DNA of 54,949 nucleotides from Marinomonas agarivorans. Lineage in GTDB: Bacteria; Pseudomonadota; Gammaproteobacteria; Pseudomonadales; Marinomonadaceae. The translations under genes were made by a program, and so were the position numbers. Shown here piece by piece: positions 1 to 8,755 of this stretch. Position 1 is the stretch's first letter; each line of letters begins with the position of its first letter. The stretch lies in assembly GCA_002173415.2 (NCBI GenBank), contig NHNK02000020.1:1-54949 (forward strand), given 5' to 3'. Under the pieces are notes generated by a model. It was given only the letters and a program-made list of their open reading frames with translations, was not told the DNA's origin and made no database searches.

Positions 1-121
1 AAAACTTACCGATTCTGCAACTTTCTGGGCCTAAAGGGGGATTTTTCGTAAGATTCTGGTACTCACTATGTTACAAAACCCTATTAAATTCAATGTATTG
101 AGCGTTTTTCAGGGAGGACTA
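1..121 (+). mobile_element. End of an insertion sequence (3' end of transposase gene plus terminal region), left copy
   Basis: Bases 5-121 recur as an exact reverse complement at 54833-54949, and identity stops abruptly after base 121. Read from base 1, the frame gives an open C-terminal stretch (KTYRFCNFLGLKGDFS) ending at a TAA at 49-51, followed by about 70 non-coding bases up to the border. That is the layout of the 3' end of an IS transposase gene plus its terminal region. The IS family was not recognised, and most of the element lies outside the window. Seen: the perfect repeat and the stop codon. Inferred: the IS nature. A repeat of another kind remains possible. Confidence 0.6.
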
Positions 122-148
122 CTTAATTTCTATTTTTCAGTTTTAATA

Positions 149-274
149 TCTCTTTATCTCTTTATCTCTTTATCTCTTTATCTCTTTATCTCTTTATCTC
201 TTTATCTCTTTATCTCTTTATCTCTTTATCTCTTTATCTCTTTATCTCTTTATCTCTTTATCTCTTTATCTCTT
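149..274. repeat. 8-bp microsatellite (TCTCTTTA)n, about 15.75 copies
   Basis: The octamer TCTCTTTA repeats without interruption for 126 bp, starting 28 bp inside the IS border. Its period is not a multiple of three, and the plus-strand reading is free of stops in every frame. An open frame runs through it (68-328, an ISLSLYLF periodic peptide), but it starts inside the IS end and has no credible ribosome binding site, so I do not call it a gene. The tract lies about 120 bp upstream of the first sigma-28 promoter of the flagellin gene. Copy number is likely to vary by slippage. Confidence 0.95.
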
Positions 275-393
275 CTGGTAACTATTTGCTTTATAAATGA
301 ATTTTTTTCTAAAGTTTTGTCTTTATAAGACGATAACATATATATCGAGAGTATATTTTTTCTTGTTATTTGAAAATTAATTTAAAAAATAAT

Positions 394-420
394 TAAAGAA
401 TTTAAATAAGCTTCCGATAA
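394..420 (+). promoter_or_regulatory. Distal sigma-28 (FliA) promoter of flagellin gene 1
   Basis: TAAAG at 394-398, then 14 bases, then TCCGATAA at 413-420. This is the spacing of the enteric FliA consensus (TAAAGTTT-N11-GCCGATAA) with one mismatch in the -10 element. A second, better copy of the same arrangement lies 85 bp downstream, so this looks like a tandem promoter. The surrounding 330-585 region is otherwise AT-rich and without genes. Confidence 0.6.
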
Positions 421-478
421 AATTATAGAGTGAATTGTTAATTTATCTGCTTAAATAAAATAAAATAAAAAATATAAT

Positions 479-505
479 TAAAGTATTTAAGAATAAAGCC
501 GATAA
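479..505 (+). promoter_or_regulatory. Proximal sigma-28 (FliA) promoter of flagellin gene 1
   Basis: TAAAG at 479-483 and a perfect GCCGATAA at 498-505, separated by 14 bases exactly as in the FliA consensus. It lies about 80 bp before the flagellin start codon, and the AGGAGA ribosome binding site follows just before 586. This fits late-class flagellar control of the filament gene. Confidence 0.8.
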
Positions 506-585
506 AATAATTAACTGGAACAAGCAATCATCTAACTAAATATATAAAAGATTGCCCAGTTAAGTTAACTACTAGGAGAGAAAAA

Positions 586-1476
586 ATGGCACTTTATGTA
601 AATACAAATACCTCATCAATAAACGCGCAGCGTCAACTCAATAAATCGGGTGATGCTCTGGATACATCCTTTAAACGTTTGTCTTCAGGTTTGCGTATTA
701 ACTCAGCAGCTGATGATGCTGCGGGTTTACAAATCTCGAACCGATTAACTTCTCAGGTTAATGGTTTAAATCAGGCAATGCGTAACGCCAACGATGGTAT
801 CTCTTTAGCGCAAACTGCTGAAGGGGCGATGGATGAAACGACTGCCATGTTACAAAGAATTAGAACGTTAGCCATTCAATCTGCTAACGGTTCAAACTCA
901 GAAAGTGATCGCCTAGCTCTACAACAAGAAGTGGAGCAGTTAGCAACAGAGATAGACCGGATAGCGGAAACAACAACATTTGGTGGACGAAACTTGCTAG
1001 ATGGTTCCTATATAGCTGGTATATTCCAAGTCGGTGCAGATGCAAACCAAACGATCAGTTTTTCGCTTAGTAGAGGTGGTCTCAACGGCAGTATTGATGT
1101 CGCAGCATTAGGTGGCTTCAACATTGAAGGTTTATCTACAGCAGCGGGCACAACAGTCATAACCGCCTTGACCGCTTCGGTTTCTAGTGTCGAGAATGCA
1201 CAAAGTATGATTGCTATGCTAGGAAGCATGATAGGCATGGTGGATTCCAAACGAGCTGAATTGGGTGCGATACAAAATCGATTTTCTTCAACAATTAGTA
1301 ACTTAGGTAATATTGTTGAAAACGTATCGGCCGCTCGATCAAGAATTAGGGATGCTGACTTTGCCGCTGAAACTTCGACTATGGCTGCAAATCAGATTTT
1401 ACAACAAGCTGGTACGACTATCTTGTCGCAGGCTAATCAACGACCACAAGCTGCCTTATCTTTATTAGGTAACTAA
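586..1476 (+). CDS. fliC: Flagellin 1
   Basis: Filament subunit, 296 aa. The N-terminal D0/D1 region starts [17 protein letters not shown] and contains the conserved [15 protein letters not shown] stretch. The C-terminal D1/D0 region carries [11 protein letters not shown] and ends [12 protein letters not shown]. The variable middle is very short (about residues 140-200), so this is a compact flagellin without large outer domains. It starts at an ATG behind AGGAGA and is driven by two tandem sigma-28 promoters. A close paralogue follows at 2168. The two differ most in the short central segment and at many synonymous sites. Exported by the flagellar type III apparatus with FliS as likely chaperone, and probably glycosylated by the Maf protein at 5741. 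Confidence 0.95.
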   Translation: MALYVNTNTSSINAQRQLNKSGDALDTSFKRLSSGLRINSAADDAAGLQISNRLTSQVNGLNQAMRNANDGISLAQTAEGAMDETTAMLQRIRTLAIQSANGSNSESDRLALQQEVEQLATEIDRIAETTTFGGRNLLDGSYIAGIFQVGADANQTISFSLSRGGLNGSIDVAALGGFNIEGLSTAAGTTVITALTASVSSVENAQSMIAMLGSMIGMVDSKRAELGAIQNRFSSTISNLGNIVENVSAARSRIRDADFAAETSTMAANQILQQAGTTILSQANQRPQAALSLLGN

Positions 1477-1652
1477 ATTAAATAGTTAAATTAGATAACT
1501 AAACAATATAGTTGGTCTTTAAAATAGTTAGGTTTTAAAGATAGGGCGAAAGTGAACGGGCATTACTAAGACGAAAGTGTAAATTAAACGCTGGTAGTGC
1601 ATCGATAAGATTAGCAAAGGTGTGTGATAGTTATGAAAAAAGAATGTTAAAA

Positions 1653-1671
1653 AGCGGCTGATCAGGCCGCT
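1653..1671 (+). other. Hairpin in the flagellin 1-2 intergenic region
   Basis: AGCGGC and GCCGCT form a short GC-rich stem around a 7-nt loop, without a T-run. It lies in the 690-bp interval between the two flagellin genes and about 85 bp before a proper terminator. The transcript of flagellin 1 may therefore have a structured 3' untranslated region of roughly 300 nt. No convincing gene was seen in the interval. Confidence 0.4.
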
Positions 1672-1756
1672 CATAACGAAAATTTTAACTACCGGAGGCA
1701 AAAGAGGTTTGGCGAAGGTAATTAAAATAATCGCTTCTCTCCTAGAAGTGTTTTAC

Positions 1757-1788
1757 GCCAGACATTCGAAGTGTCTGGCTTTTTTTTT
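1757..1788 (+). terminator. Intrinsic terminator of flagellin 1
   Basis: GCCAGACA and TGTCTGGC form a perfect 8-bp stem around TTCGAAG, followed by nine T residues. It lies 280 bp downstream of the flagellin 1 stop. Confidence 0.88.
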
Positions 1789-2027
1789 GTGCGGGATGGC
1801 AGTCCCGCATACACAAAGAAGCAAGTAGTGTGCCAGTTTTATATTTCATGCTTTCGTTTAAAAAATGGTTAATAACTTTTTCAAGCCACAACATTGTGCA
1901 AACTATAGGCAGTTTTATAAAGTTTTAATAATCTGCAAGCTATTGATAATAAAAGAAAAAAAGGCGATTTTTAGCCGCTTAGTTGCAAAAAATTGCCCAT
2001 CAAAGGAAAAAAATTGTCACTTCTAAT

Positions 2028-2054
2028 TAAAGTTCTAGTTTTAGGGGTCGATAA
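2028..2054 (+). promoter_or_regulatory. Sigma-28 (FliA) promoter of flagellin gene 2
   Basis: TAAAG at 2028-2032, 14 bases, then GTCGATAA at 2047-2054 (one mismatch to GCCGATAA). It lies about 113 bp upstream of the second flagellin ATG. Spacing is identical to both promoters of flagellin 1. Confidence 0.72.
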
Positions 2055-2167
2055 GTAAAGTGTAAGAGGTTTTATTGGTTATTGGAGTTATGTGGCAGCA
2101 TGGTTCAATGGCGATAAAAAACGTCTATCGTGGCTGATAGACAATTTGGCGAATAAAGGAGGCTGTA

Positions 2168-3052
2168 ATGGCTTTATATGTAAATACGAATACCACATCC
2201 ATCAATGCTCAGCGCCAATTACTTGGTTCTAGTAATGCTCTGGATACATCTTTCCAACGTTTGTCTTCTGGTAAGCGTATCAACTCTGCAAAAGATGATG
2301 CAGCTGGTATGCAAATCTCTAACCGTTTGACTTCTCAGACAAATGGTTTGAATCAGGCTATGCGTAACGCGAACGATGGTATTTCATTAGCTCAAACTGC
2401 CGAAGGTGCGATGGACGAAACAACAGCAATGTTGCAACGTATGCGTACTTTGGCAATCCAGTCAGCAAACGGATCTAACTCTGATGCTGACCGTTTGGCA
2501 CTACAACAAGAAGTTGGACAGCTGACTACGGAAATTGACCGTATTGCAGAAACAACAACATTTGGTGGACAAAACCTATTGGATGGTTCTTATACATCTG
2601 GGGTTTTCCAAGTTGGTGCTGACTCATATCAAACAATCAGCTTTGCTTTGAACCGTGCAGGCATAAACAACAGTGTTGATGTTGCTGGAATCGGTTTTAA
2701 CGTTGAAGGTCTTTCTACTGCGGCAGGCACAACAATTATCGATTCTACTACAGCATCTATCTCTTCTGTTGAAAATGCGCAAAGTATGATTACTATGCTT
2801 GGTAGTATGATTGCGGCGGTAGATACTAAGCGAGCTGAATTAGGTGCGATTCAAAACCGTTTCACATCTACTATCAGTAACCTTGGTAACATTACTGAAA
2901 ACGTACAGGCTGCTCGTTCACGTATTCGTGATGCAGACTTCGCGGAAGAAACTGCTGCAATGACAAGTAACCAAATCTTGCAACAAGCAAGTACAACTAT
3001 CTTGTCTCAAGCAAACCAAAGACCACAAGCAGCATTATCTCTATTAGGTTAA
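2168..3052 (+). CDS. fliC: Flagellin 2
   Basis: Second filament subunit, 294 aa, closely similar to flagellin 1 over both conserved ends ([17 protein letters not shown] at the start, [11 protein letters not shown] at the end). Differences are concentrated in the short central stretch and the final helices. It has a strong AAAGGAGG ribosome binding site, its own sigma-28 promoter and its own terminator, so it is a separate transcription unit. The near-optimal ribosome binding site suggests this may be the major filament protein. Which copy dominates cannot be read from sequence. Confidence 0.95.
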   Translation: MALYVNTNTTSINAQRQLLGSSNALDTSFQRLSSGKRINSAKDDAAGMQISNRLTSQTNGLNQAMRNANDGISLAQTAEGAMDETTAMLQRMRTLAIQSANGSNSDADRLALQQEVGQLTTEIDRIAETTTFGGQNLLDGSYTSGVFQVGADSYQTISFALNRAGINNSVDVAGIGFNVEGLSTAAGTTIIDSTTASISSVENAQSMITMLGSMIAAVDTKRAELGAIQNRFTSTISNLGNITENVQAARSRIRDADFAEETAAMTSNQILQQASTTILSQANQRPQAALSLLG

Positions 3053-3080
3053 TCTGCTGGTTTAAGGTAATCGAGTCAAA

Positions 3081-3107
3081 AGCTGAGGCTCAAACCCTCA
3101 GCTTTTT
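3081..3107 (+). terminator. Intrinsic terminator of flagellin 2
   Basis: AGCTGAGG pairs with CCTCAGCT, followed by a T-run. It lies 28 bp after the flagellin 2 stop and just before the ribosome binding site of flaG, so flaG-fliD-fliS expression probably relies on read-through or an unseen promoter. Confidence 0.88.
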
Positions 3108-3127
3108 TGATGTAGGAGGGTGTAATT

Positions 3128-3562
3128 ATGGCAATCGGTTCAAGTGATGTATTCAAACATTCTGTCGATCTGGGCGTCACTTCACAAACTCAGCATGCTA
3201 ATACCGAGCGTTTTGCGCAAGAAAAGGCAAAAGAAGCTAAAATTGTAACGTCGCTAGACAATACGAGAAATACTCGTGCTTTTTCAGATCGCGAGCCGTC
3301 TACAAGCAAAAGAAGTCGTGATGGTATTGATATGAAAGAGTTGGCTGACACAATTGATGGCATGGCTCAATTAAATATCAAATTGTCTTTTGATATATCT
3401 GAAGCTCATAAAGAAAATGTCATTAAAGTGTTTGATCAAGGAACAGGTGAATTAGTTCGACAAATTCCAACCGAAGAGTTCTTGGAAATGTCTGAGCGCA
3501 TTCAAGAGTTGTTACAAGAATTAGGCGACATTAAGGGTGCATTGGTTAATAGGGAAGTATAA
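3128..3562 (+). CDS. flaG: FlaG family protein
   Basis: FlaG-family protein of 144 aa, associated in polar flagellar systems with filament length control. The N-terminal half (1-70) is polar and low in structure. The conserved FlaG core lies at about 75-144 and includes the NIKLSFDISEAHKENVIKVF region and the RQIPTEEFLEM stretch typical of the family. It starts at an ATG behind TAGGAGGG and lies between flagellin and fliD, the usual place in Pseudomonas and Vibrio polar clusters. Its exact mechanism is not established. Confidence 0.88.
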   Translation: MAIGSSDVFKHSVDLGVTSQTQHANTERFAQEKAKEAKIVTSLDNTRNTRAFSDREPSTSKRSRDGIDMKELADTIDGMAQLNIKLSFDISEAHKENVIKVFDQGTGELVRQIPTEEFLEMSERIQELLQELGDIKGALVNREV

Positions 3563-3596
3563 TATTAACTGGATGTAAAGATATTGAGGTAGCGTT

Positions 3597-4982
3597 ATGG
3601 CAATCGGAGCATTAGGAACAGGTTCGGGAGTGGATTTAGAATCTCTCGTCAAAGGGTTAGTAAGCTCTCAACGAGATGCCAAAGCTGCTGCGTTTGATAG
3701 AAAAATAGAAGACTTGTCCGTTGAATTATCTGCAATCGGTACTTCTAGCGCTTCAGTTTCTGCATTTAAAAATGCAGTCAGACAGTTAAACGATCCAACT
3801 CTATTCAATAAGCGGATGGCGAATGTAAAGCAGCCGGATTCCGGTGATGTTATTTCTGTTCGAGCGAATAGTAGTGCGGTAAGTGGTCGTTACAATTTCG
3901 ATGTTCTTCAACTGGCCCAAGGTAGTAGAACAGAGCTATTAGAAGGGGTATATCAGTCAGCTGACGATGTAATCACGGATCTTGGCGGCCGTATGAAATT
4001 CACAGCGGGTAATGAATCTTTTACAGTCGAAGTTGAAAAAGGTACTACTCTAGCAGAATTGGCTAACTTGATTTCAGAAGCCCAAGACAACTTTGGTGTC
4101 ACAACCAGTCTTATTGATACTGGCTTAGGGGATGTGCGTCTCATTATTATGTCTGACAAGATGGGCGTAGGTAATGATATGTTTGTTACCGCAGAAGAGA
4201 ATGTATCAGCCAACCCTAATAGCTTAACGAATTTGGTAAGTGATGCGCCAAAACTTACTGATTTAACTAGTAATTTGCTGTCAACTAAAACAGCTCAAAA
4301 TGGCATTATTTCGATAGAAGGCACACAAATACAAAGTGAAAACAATATTTTTGATAAAGCAATAAAAGGTTTATCAATAGAAGCGCTTGATTTAACCGAA
4401 TCTAGCGTCAAAACGGAAATTACTTACGATAAAGAATCTGTTAAAGAAGCCATTGGGACTTTAGTCGATTCCTACAATAAGATGATCTCAACGTTTAATG
4501 ACTTCACTGGTATGAATGGCACTTTGCAAGGCAATTCTTTGCTGCGTGGTTTAGAAGGTTCACTAAACAATGCACTTAATAAAAGTTTTACTGGTTCTGG
4601 CGGCTTTACCTCCCTTTATGATATTGGCATTCGTTTAAATAATTCTGGCGAATTAACGATAGATCAACTCAAATTAGATGATGCTTTGGCTTCAGGTTTT
4701 CAATATTTTGCCGATATGTTTTCTGGAGAGAATGGCATTGCCACAGCGTTTGAGCAAACCTTAAAACCTTATACAGGCAATGATGGTTTATTCCGCACAA
4801 CACAAAATTCTCTACAAGAGCAGATAGCCGGTACAGAAGATGATATGGACTCATTTGAATATCGAATGGAGCAATATGAAAGGCGGTTGCGAAAGCAGTA
4901 CACAGCGCTTGACTCAAACTTAGCAGAGTTAAATGCCAGCGGTGACTATTTACGCAATCAACTGGCTTCTATTACTGGTTAG
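3597..4982 (+). CDS. fliD: Flagellar filament capping protein FliD (HAP2)
   Basis: Forms the cap at the filament tip under which flagellin subunits polymerise. It is 461 aa, a usual length. The N-terminal FliD domain (about 8-110) begins with the characteristic GTGSGVDLESLVKGLV. A variable middle follows, then the C-terminal FliD domain (about 230-445) with a long helical end (about 410-455) expected to form coiled coil. Weak but acceptable ribosome binding site (GAGGTAG). It follows flaG by 34 bp and precedes fliS by 36 bp, so the three are probably co-transcribed. Confidence 0.93.
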   Translation: MAIGALGTGSGVDLESLVKGLVSSQRDAKAAAFDRKIEDLSVELSAIGTSSASVSAFKNAVRQLNDPTLFNKRMANVKQPDSGDVISVRANSSAVSGRYNFDVLQLAQGSRTELLEGVYQSADDVITDLGGRMKFTAGNESFTVEVEKGTTLAELANLISEAQDNFGVTTSLIDTGLGDVRLIIMSDKMGVGNDMFVTAEENVSANPNSLTNLVSDAPKLTDLTSNLLSTKTAQNGIISIEGTQIQSENNIFDKAIKGLSIEALDLTESSVKTEITYDKESVKEAIGTLVDSYNKMISTFNDFTGMNGTLQGNSLLRGLEGSLNNALNKSFTGSGGFTSLYDIGIRLNNSGELTIDQLKLDDALASGFQYFADMFSGENGIATAFEQTLKPYTGNDGLFRTTQNSLQEQIAGTEDDMDSFEYRMEQYERRLRKQYTALDSNLAELNASGDYLRNQLASITG

Positions 4983-5018
4983 TTCAAATAAATAAATTCT
5001 AATCATTTGGAGTAGTTT

Positions 5019-5453
5019 ATGTATGCAAATAGAGGTATACAGGCTTATCGAAAAGACTCATTAAAGTCTGACCTTGCAGGAGCTGATCCACACCGTATTA
5101 TTCAATTATTAATGCAAGGTGCTCTTGATCGCTTAGCATTAGCTAAAGGGTGCATAGAACGTAGAGATCTAGAAGAAAAAGCGAAAGTGCTTACTAGAGC
5201 TATTGAAATTATTAATGCGCTAAAAGATGCTCTTGACCGCTCTTATAATCCTGAACTAGCTGATAATCTTGATGCACTTTATGACTACATGACATTTCGT
5301 ATTACAGAAGCAAGCTCAAAATTGGACAATGGTATTATCGACGAAGTTATGGGGCTTTTGTTACAAATCAAAGGCGCTTGGGATCAAATTTCGCCTGAAG
5401 ATAAACAAACTGCTTACGTCACGAAAGAAAGTGAGCGCTTAAACGGAGCTTAG
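5019..5453 (+). CDS. fliS: Flagellar export chaperone FliS
   Basis: Cytoplasmic chaperone that binds the C-terminal helix of flagellin and prevents premature polymerisation. It is 144 aa, slightly longer than the usual 125-135. The start (MYANRGIQAYRK) and the ADPHRIIQLLMQGALDRL helix are family hallmarks. TTTGGAG precedes the ATG. It ends four bases before the next gene, suggesting translational coupling with the FliT-like protein. Confidence 0.93.
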   Translation: MYANRGIQAYRKDSLKSDLAGADPHRIIQLLMQGALDRLALAKGCIERRDLEEKAKVLTRAIEIINALKDALDRSYNPELADNLDALYDYMTFRITEASSKLDNGIIDEVMGLLLQIKGAWDQISPEDKQTAYVTKESERLNGA

Positions 5454-5457
5454 TTAA

Positions 5458-5748
5458 ATGAGTTACCATGCCGAACTGTCTGATTACACACAACAACTCA
5501 GTAGCGCCATTGAAGAAATGGATATTGAGAAAATCATGTCAGTTTGTCAGCAAGCCGTCTCATTAATAAGGTCAAATGAACCAGTTACTCTGGCAGATCA
5601 GCAGCCAATAATGGAATTTGCTGATAAACACGCAGTAGCAGAGTCATTAGTCAAAGAGGTCCGTGATAGATTATCGCTTGAAGTAGGCCGTTCAAAAAAC
5701 GCGCGCAAAGGTATACAAAAATATAGAGGTGTATCAGGTAATGTCTGA
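5458..5748 (+). CDS. Small FliT-like flagellar protein
   Basis: Protein of 96 aa, predicted mostly helical and charged, lying directly after fliS where many polar flagellar clusters carry a FliT-type chaperone for FliD. I see no decisive motif; the assignment rests on position, size and helical character. The tail (SKNARKGIQKYRGVSG) faintly echoes the GIQAYRK start of FliS, which may be chance. It overlaps the next gene by 8 bp. It could also be a lineage-specific hypothetical protein. Confidence 0.55.
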   Translation: MSYHAELSDYTQQLSSAIEEMDIEKIMSVCQQAVSLIRSNEPVTLADQQPIMEFADKHAVAESLVKEVRDRLSLEVGRSKNARKGIQKYRGVSGNV

Positions 5749-7858
5749 TGACTTACAGGACACAATTGCAAAAGCAGAAGCTGTTTTAAAATTACGTCAG
5801 GAAAGACTGAAAAAAATTAGCGAAAAAGATGCGTTTTTTTCCAAGAAGTTTAATGAAAATTTGCAGGCATTTTCTGAAATGATGCCTCACGTTGTTGAAG
5901 CTTATCAAGGTTACTCCCCAAAAAATCAGAATATTTTTCTAGATGAGGTTGGCGATTTAAATATTGATTTAGAGCCTAACGTTCCTCTTTATGCTGCTAA
6001 TGCTCGTGCAAGTGCGGCCGAAAAAATTGATCTCATACTCAAAACACCTAATAAAACAACTTTGGACATTACGCGCAGCGAAGGCCATCCATCAAAACAT
6101 GTTTTTTACAATAACCTGATACAAGATTTTGCCGAGCAAAATACAGACGGGTTGACGCCTTTGGAAAGCATGCCTGATTTTGCTGGGTCCGTTTTCTTTT
6201 TTGGTGTGGAGTTAGGCTATCAGCTGGAAGTGTTGCTTGAAAAACGCGAAATAAAACATCTCTATCTATATGAAGCCGATCCGGATTTATTTTACTACTC
6301 GTTATTCACGATAGACTGGCGTCCAATTTTAGAGCGCTTTAATGACGATGGAAAAACAATCCATATTATTATTGGCTTAGAGCCAGAAGAATTAACCCAA
6401 AAGTATTTATTGCAATTGGGTGAAAATGGTTATTTTATGGCAGGTATGACCTATCTGCATATTGGTTACCTTTCGCCCAAAATACAAGAAGCATTAGACT
6501 ACTTTAAAAATCACTATGCCTCACAAATACTAGGATGGGGTTTTTTTGATGACTCTCTAATGGGGGTGGCTCATGGGCTACGTTCTTTGCCAAAGTCGAA
6601 GCTCGCCTGTGTTCCAGATCATGAACAACCACTACAAGCTCTACCTAGTTGGATTCGAGATGTTCCCGTTTTTATTTTAGGTAATGGCCCATCACTTGAT
6701 AATGCTATTGAGCTAATTCGCGACATTCAAGACAGAGCGATCCTTATTTGTTGTGGCACAACCATCAATACATTGAGTCGCCTTGGTATTCAGCCTGACA
6801 TTCATATTGATGTTGAAAGAATGGTGCACACAGCACAAAAATTTGAGTTTTTAGATGCTAAATACCTTGAAGATATTCTGGCATTGACTGTTGATGTTAT
6901 GCATCCTGATTTCTTTAAATATTTCAAACGAACTGGTATGGGGTTAAAACCAGGTGAAGCGATTACTTCTTTAATCTTGGCTAAAGCGCGAGAAGCAGGT
7001 GATAGCAAAAACTATGTGCAAATGAATCATGGTGGACCTATTGTCGCCAATTTGGCCCTTTCTTTTGTGCATTTATTTGGCTTCAGAAATGTCTACTTTT
7101 CGGGAGTGGATAATGGCTTTAAAGACAGTGGTGTTCATCATTCAAAACACAGTGGTTATTATGGTAAAGATGGCACGGAAACAGGCTTCCAAACCTTTGA
7201 AAAAGAAAAAACCGTGGTTAGACCCGGTAATTTTGGCGGCAAAATATATACAACAGGCGTAATGGATGGTTCTCGTGTACAGTTAGAAATGCTCTTAAAA
7301 GAGCTTAATCAAAGGAAAGATTTTATCAGTTATAACTTGTCTGATGGAGCAAAGATAGAGGGCAGTCATCCCGTACAGCCTGAAGATGTTATTATGCTTG
7401 ACCCAGTGATAGACAAGAGTTTATTGCTGGATACCTTGTACGATACTTTTTTTGTCGATCCTCCTGTCACCATGTTGGAAGAACAGGCTTCAACCTTAAT
7501 TTTTAAAGAAGGCTTTGATGAGGTCATACAATTTTTGCAACAGGGCTGGAATGACAGTATTCAAACCAGAGCTGACATTTGCCACTTATTCTGGCATCAA
7601 TACAGAACACTGTTTTTATTGAAAGCAACAGTCAACACACATCTCTATGATATGCTAGTTGGTTCTTTTACCTACTCTGCTTTTGCAATTGTGAAGTATG
7701 TTTTTTCGTATGAAGAAGAGTTAGAAGCGGTTAAACGCAGTAAAGGCATTTTTGATATCTGGTGTCAATTCTTACAAGAGATGAGCCATATGGTCGAAGA
7801 TGTGAGCCAATTTGTGGATGGCGGTTCAGATAAAATGCGCTTGCTTTATAATGGCTAA
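5741..7858 (+). CDS. Motility accessory factor (Maf/DUF115), putative flagellin glycosyltransferase
   Basis: Large cytoplasmic protein (705 aa from the ATG at 5741) of the Maf family, proposed to transfer nonulosonic acids (pseudaminic or legionaminic type) to flagellin. The DUF115/MAF core includes GNGPSLDN at about 314-321 and a MNHGGPIVANLA stretch downstream. N- and C-terminal helical regions flank it. Start choice: ATG 5741 has AGAGGTG upstream and overlaps the previous stop; the GTG at 5729 in the same frame lacks a site. Its place beside the flagellins supports filament glycosylation. No nonulosonate synthesis genes are in the window, so the sugar donor must come from elsewhere. Confidence 0.85.
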   Translation: MSDDLQDTIAKAEAVLKLRQERLKKISEKDAFFSKKFNENLQAFSEMMPHVVEAYQGYSPKNQNIFLDEVGDLNIDLEPNVPLYAANARASAAEKIDLILKTPNKTTLDITRSEGHPSKHVFYNNLIQDFAEQNTDGLTPLESMPDFAGSVFFFGVELGYQLEVLLEKREIKHLYLYEADPDLFYYSLFTIDWRPILERFNDDGKTIHIIIGLEPEELTQKYLLQLGENGYFMAGMTYLHIGYLSPKIQEALDYFKNHYASQILGWGFFDDSLMGVAHGLRSLPKSKLACVPDHEQPLQALPSWIRDVPVFILGNGPSLDNAIELIRDIQDRAILICCGTTINTLSRLGIQPDIHIDVERMVHTAQKFEFLDAKYLEDILALTVDVMHPDFFKYFKRTGMGLKPGEAITSLILAKAREAGDSKNYVQMNHGGPIVANLALSFVHLFGFRNVYFSGVDNGFKDSGVHHSKHSGYYGKDGTETGFQTFEKEKTVVRPGNFGGKIYTTGVMDGSRVQLEMLLKELNQRKDFISYNLSDGAKIEGSHPVQPEDVIMLDPVIDKSLLLDTLYDTFFVDPPVTMLEEQASTLIFKEGFDEVIQFLQQGWNDSIQTRADICHLFWHQYRTLFLLKATVNTHLYDMLVGSFTYSAFAIVKYVFSYEEELEAVKRSKGIFDIWCQFLQEMSHMVEDVSQFVDGGSDKMRLLYNG

Positions 7859-7991
7859 CATAGAATCTGTTACAGGGTCAAAAGGCATGAACTAGTACAA
7901 ATCAGAGGATCCTTGCCTTAGTTTGAACTAGTCTACTTTTGTTAATGGTTATCTGGCGTTAGTAGTTATCTGGTGATACGGTTATGTAGGT

Positions 7992-8567
7992 TTACTTCTT
8001 ACGGGCAATACAATCTTCAATATGATCGTTGGCCATACCAACTGCCTGCATATAGGCGTAGCATATAGTTGGGCCAACAAATTTAAACCCTCGCTTTTTT
8101 AAATCTTTGGAAATAGTTTGCGCTAGCTCTGTAACAACAGGCACATCGGCGAGTGTTTTTGGTCTGTTGTCAATTACCTTGTTATCACTGAAAGCCCAAA
8201 AGTACTTGCTAAAGCTGCCAAACTCTTGTGCTATTTTCAAAAAGGCTTGGGCATTCGTCACAGTGGCTTTAATTTTTCCTCGGTGTCTTACAATTTCAGG
8301 GTTTAAAACAAGTTCTTCTTGTTCTTCTTCAGACATGTTTGCCACTTTATTAACATCAAATTGGTGAAAGGCACGGCGATAACCGTCGATTTTCATTAAG
8401 ATAGTAATCCAGCTTAAACCTGCTTGAGCGCTTTCTAATACCAAACATTCAAATAATTTCTGATCTTCATAAATGGGAATTCCCCAATGATTATCATGAT
8501 AGTCTATGTAGGTTTGTGAACTTAGGCACCAGCTACAGCGTATCTCTTCTGTCTGAGTGATATTCAT
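7992..8567 (-). CDS. tag: DNA-3-methyladenine glycosylase I
   Basis: Base excision repair enzyme that removes 3-methyladenine from alkylated DNA. It is 191 aa, the usual length. Zinc-binding residues of the Tag family are visible: Cys11 near the start, His24 in YHDNHWG, then His182 and Cys186 in HIEDC near the end. The LESAQAGLSW segment carries the conserved Glu of the base pocket. It stands alone on the minus strand between the flagellar cluster and the nudF-parE block. Confidence 0.95.
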   Translation of the reverse strand: MNITQTEEIRCSWCLSSQTYIDYHDNHWGIPIYEDQKLFECLVLESAQAGLSWITILMKIDGYRRAFHQFDVNKVANMSEEEQEELVLNPEIVRHRGKIKATVTNAQAFLKIAQEFGSFSKYFWAFSDNKVIDNRPKTLADVPVVTELAQTISKDLKKRGFKFVGPTICYAYMQAVGMANDHIEDCIARKK

Positions 8568-8755
8568 ATATTTGATCCTTTTCGTAGGAAGGCTAACATT
8601 ATTATCAGTATAACGTATTCATATTTTATCTCGAAAACCCATACGGTAGTATCGTGTGCTTATCTTCGTACATTCCCTGATAGTCATGGAAGCGTTTGTT
8701 ATTATCTGAATTTACGTTTACATTATTTTCCATTTCATATGTGAGATATGCCTTT

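Noticed and set aside
149-274. Possible CRISPR-like array
   Set aside because: The units are 8 bp and directly adjacent, with no spacers and no cas genes in the window.
68-328. 86-codon frame through the octamer repeat
   Set aside because: It starts within the IS end, has no ribosome binding site, and is open only because the repeat has no stop in any plus-strand frame.
1709-1828. 39-codon TTG frame after flagellin 1
   Set aside because: It runs through the intrinsic terminator and has a rare start; kept only as a note in the intergenic finding.
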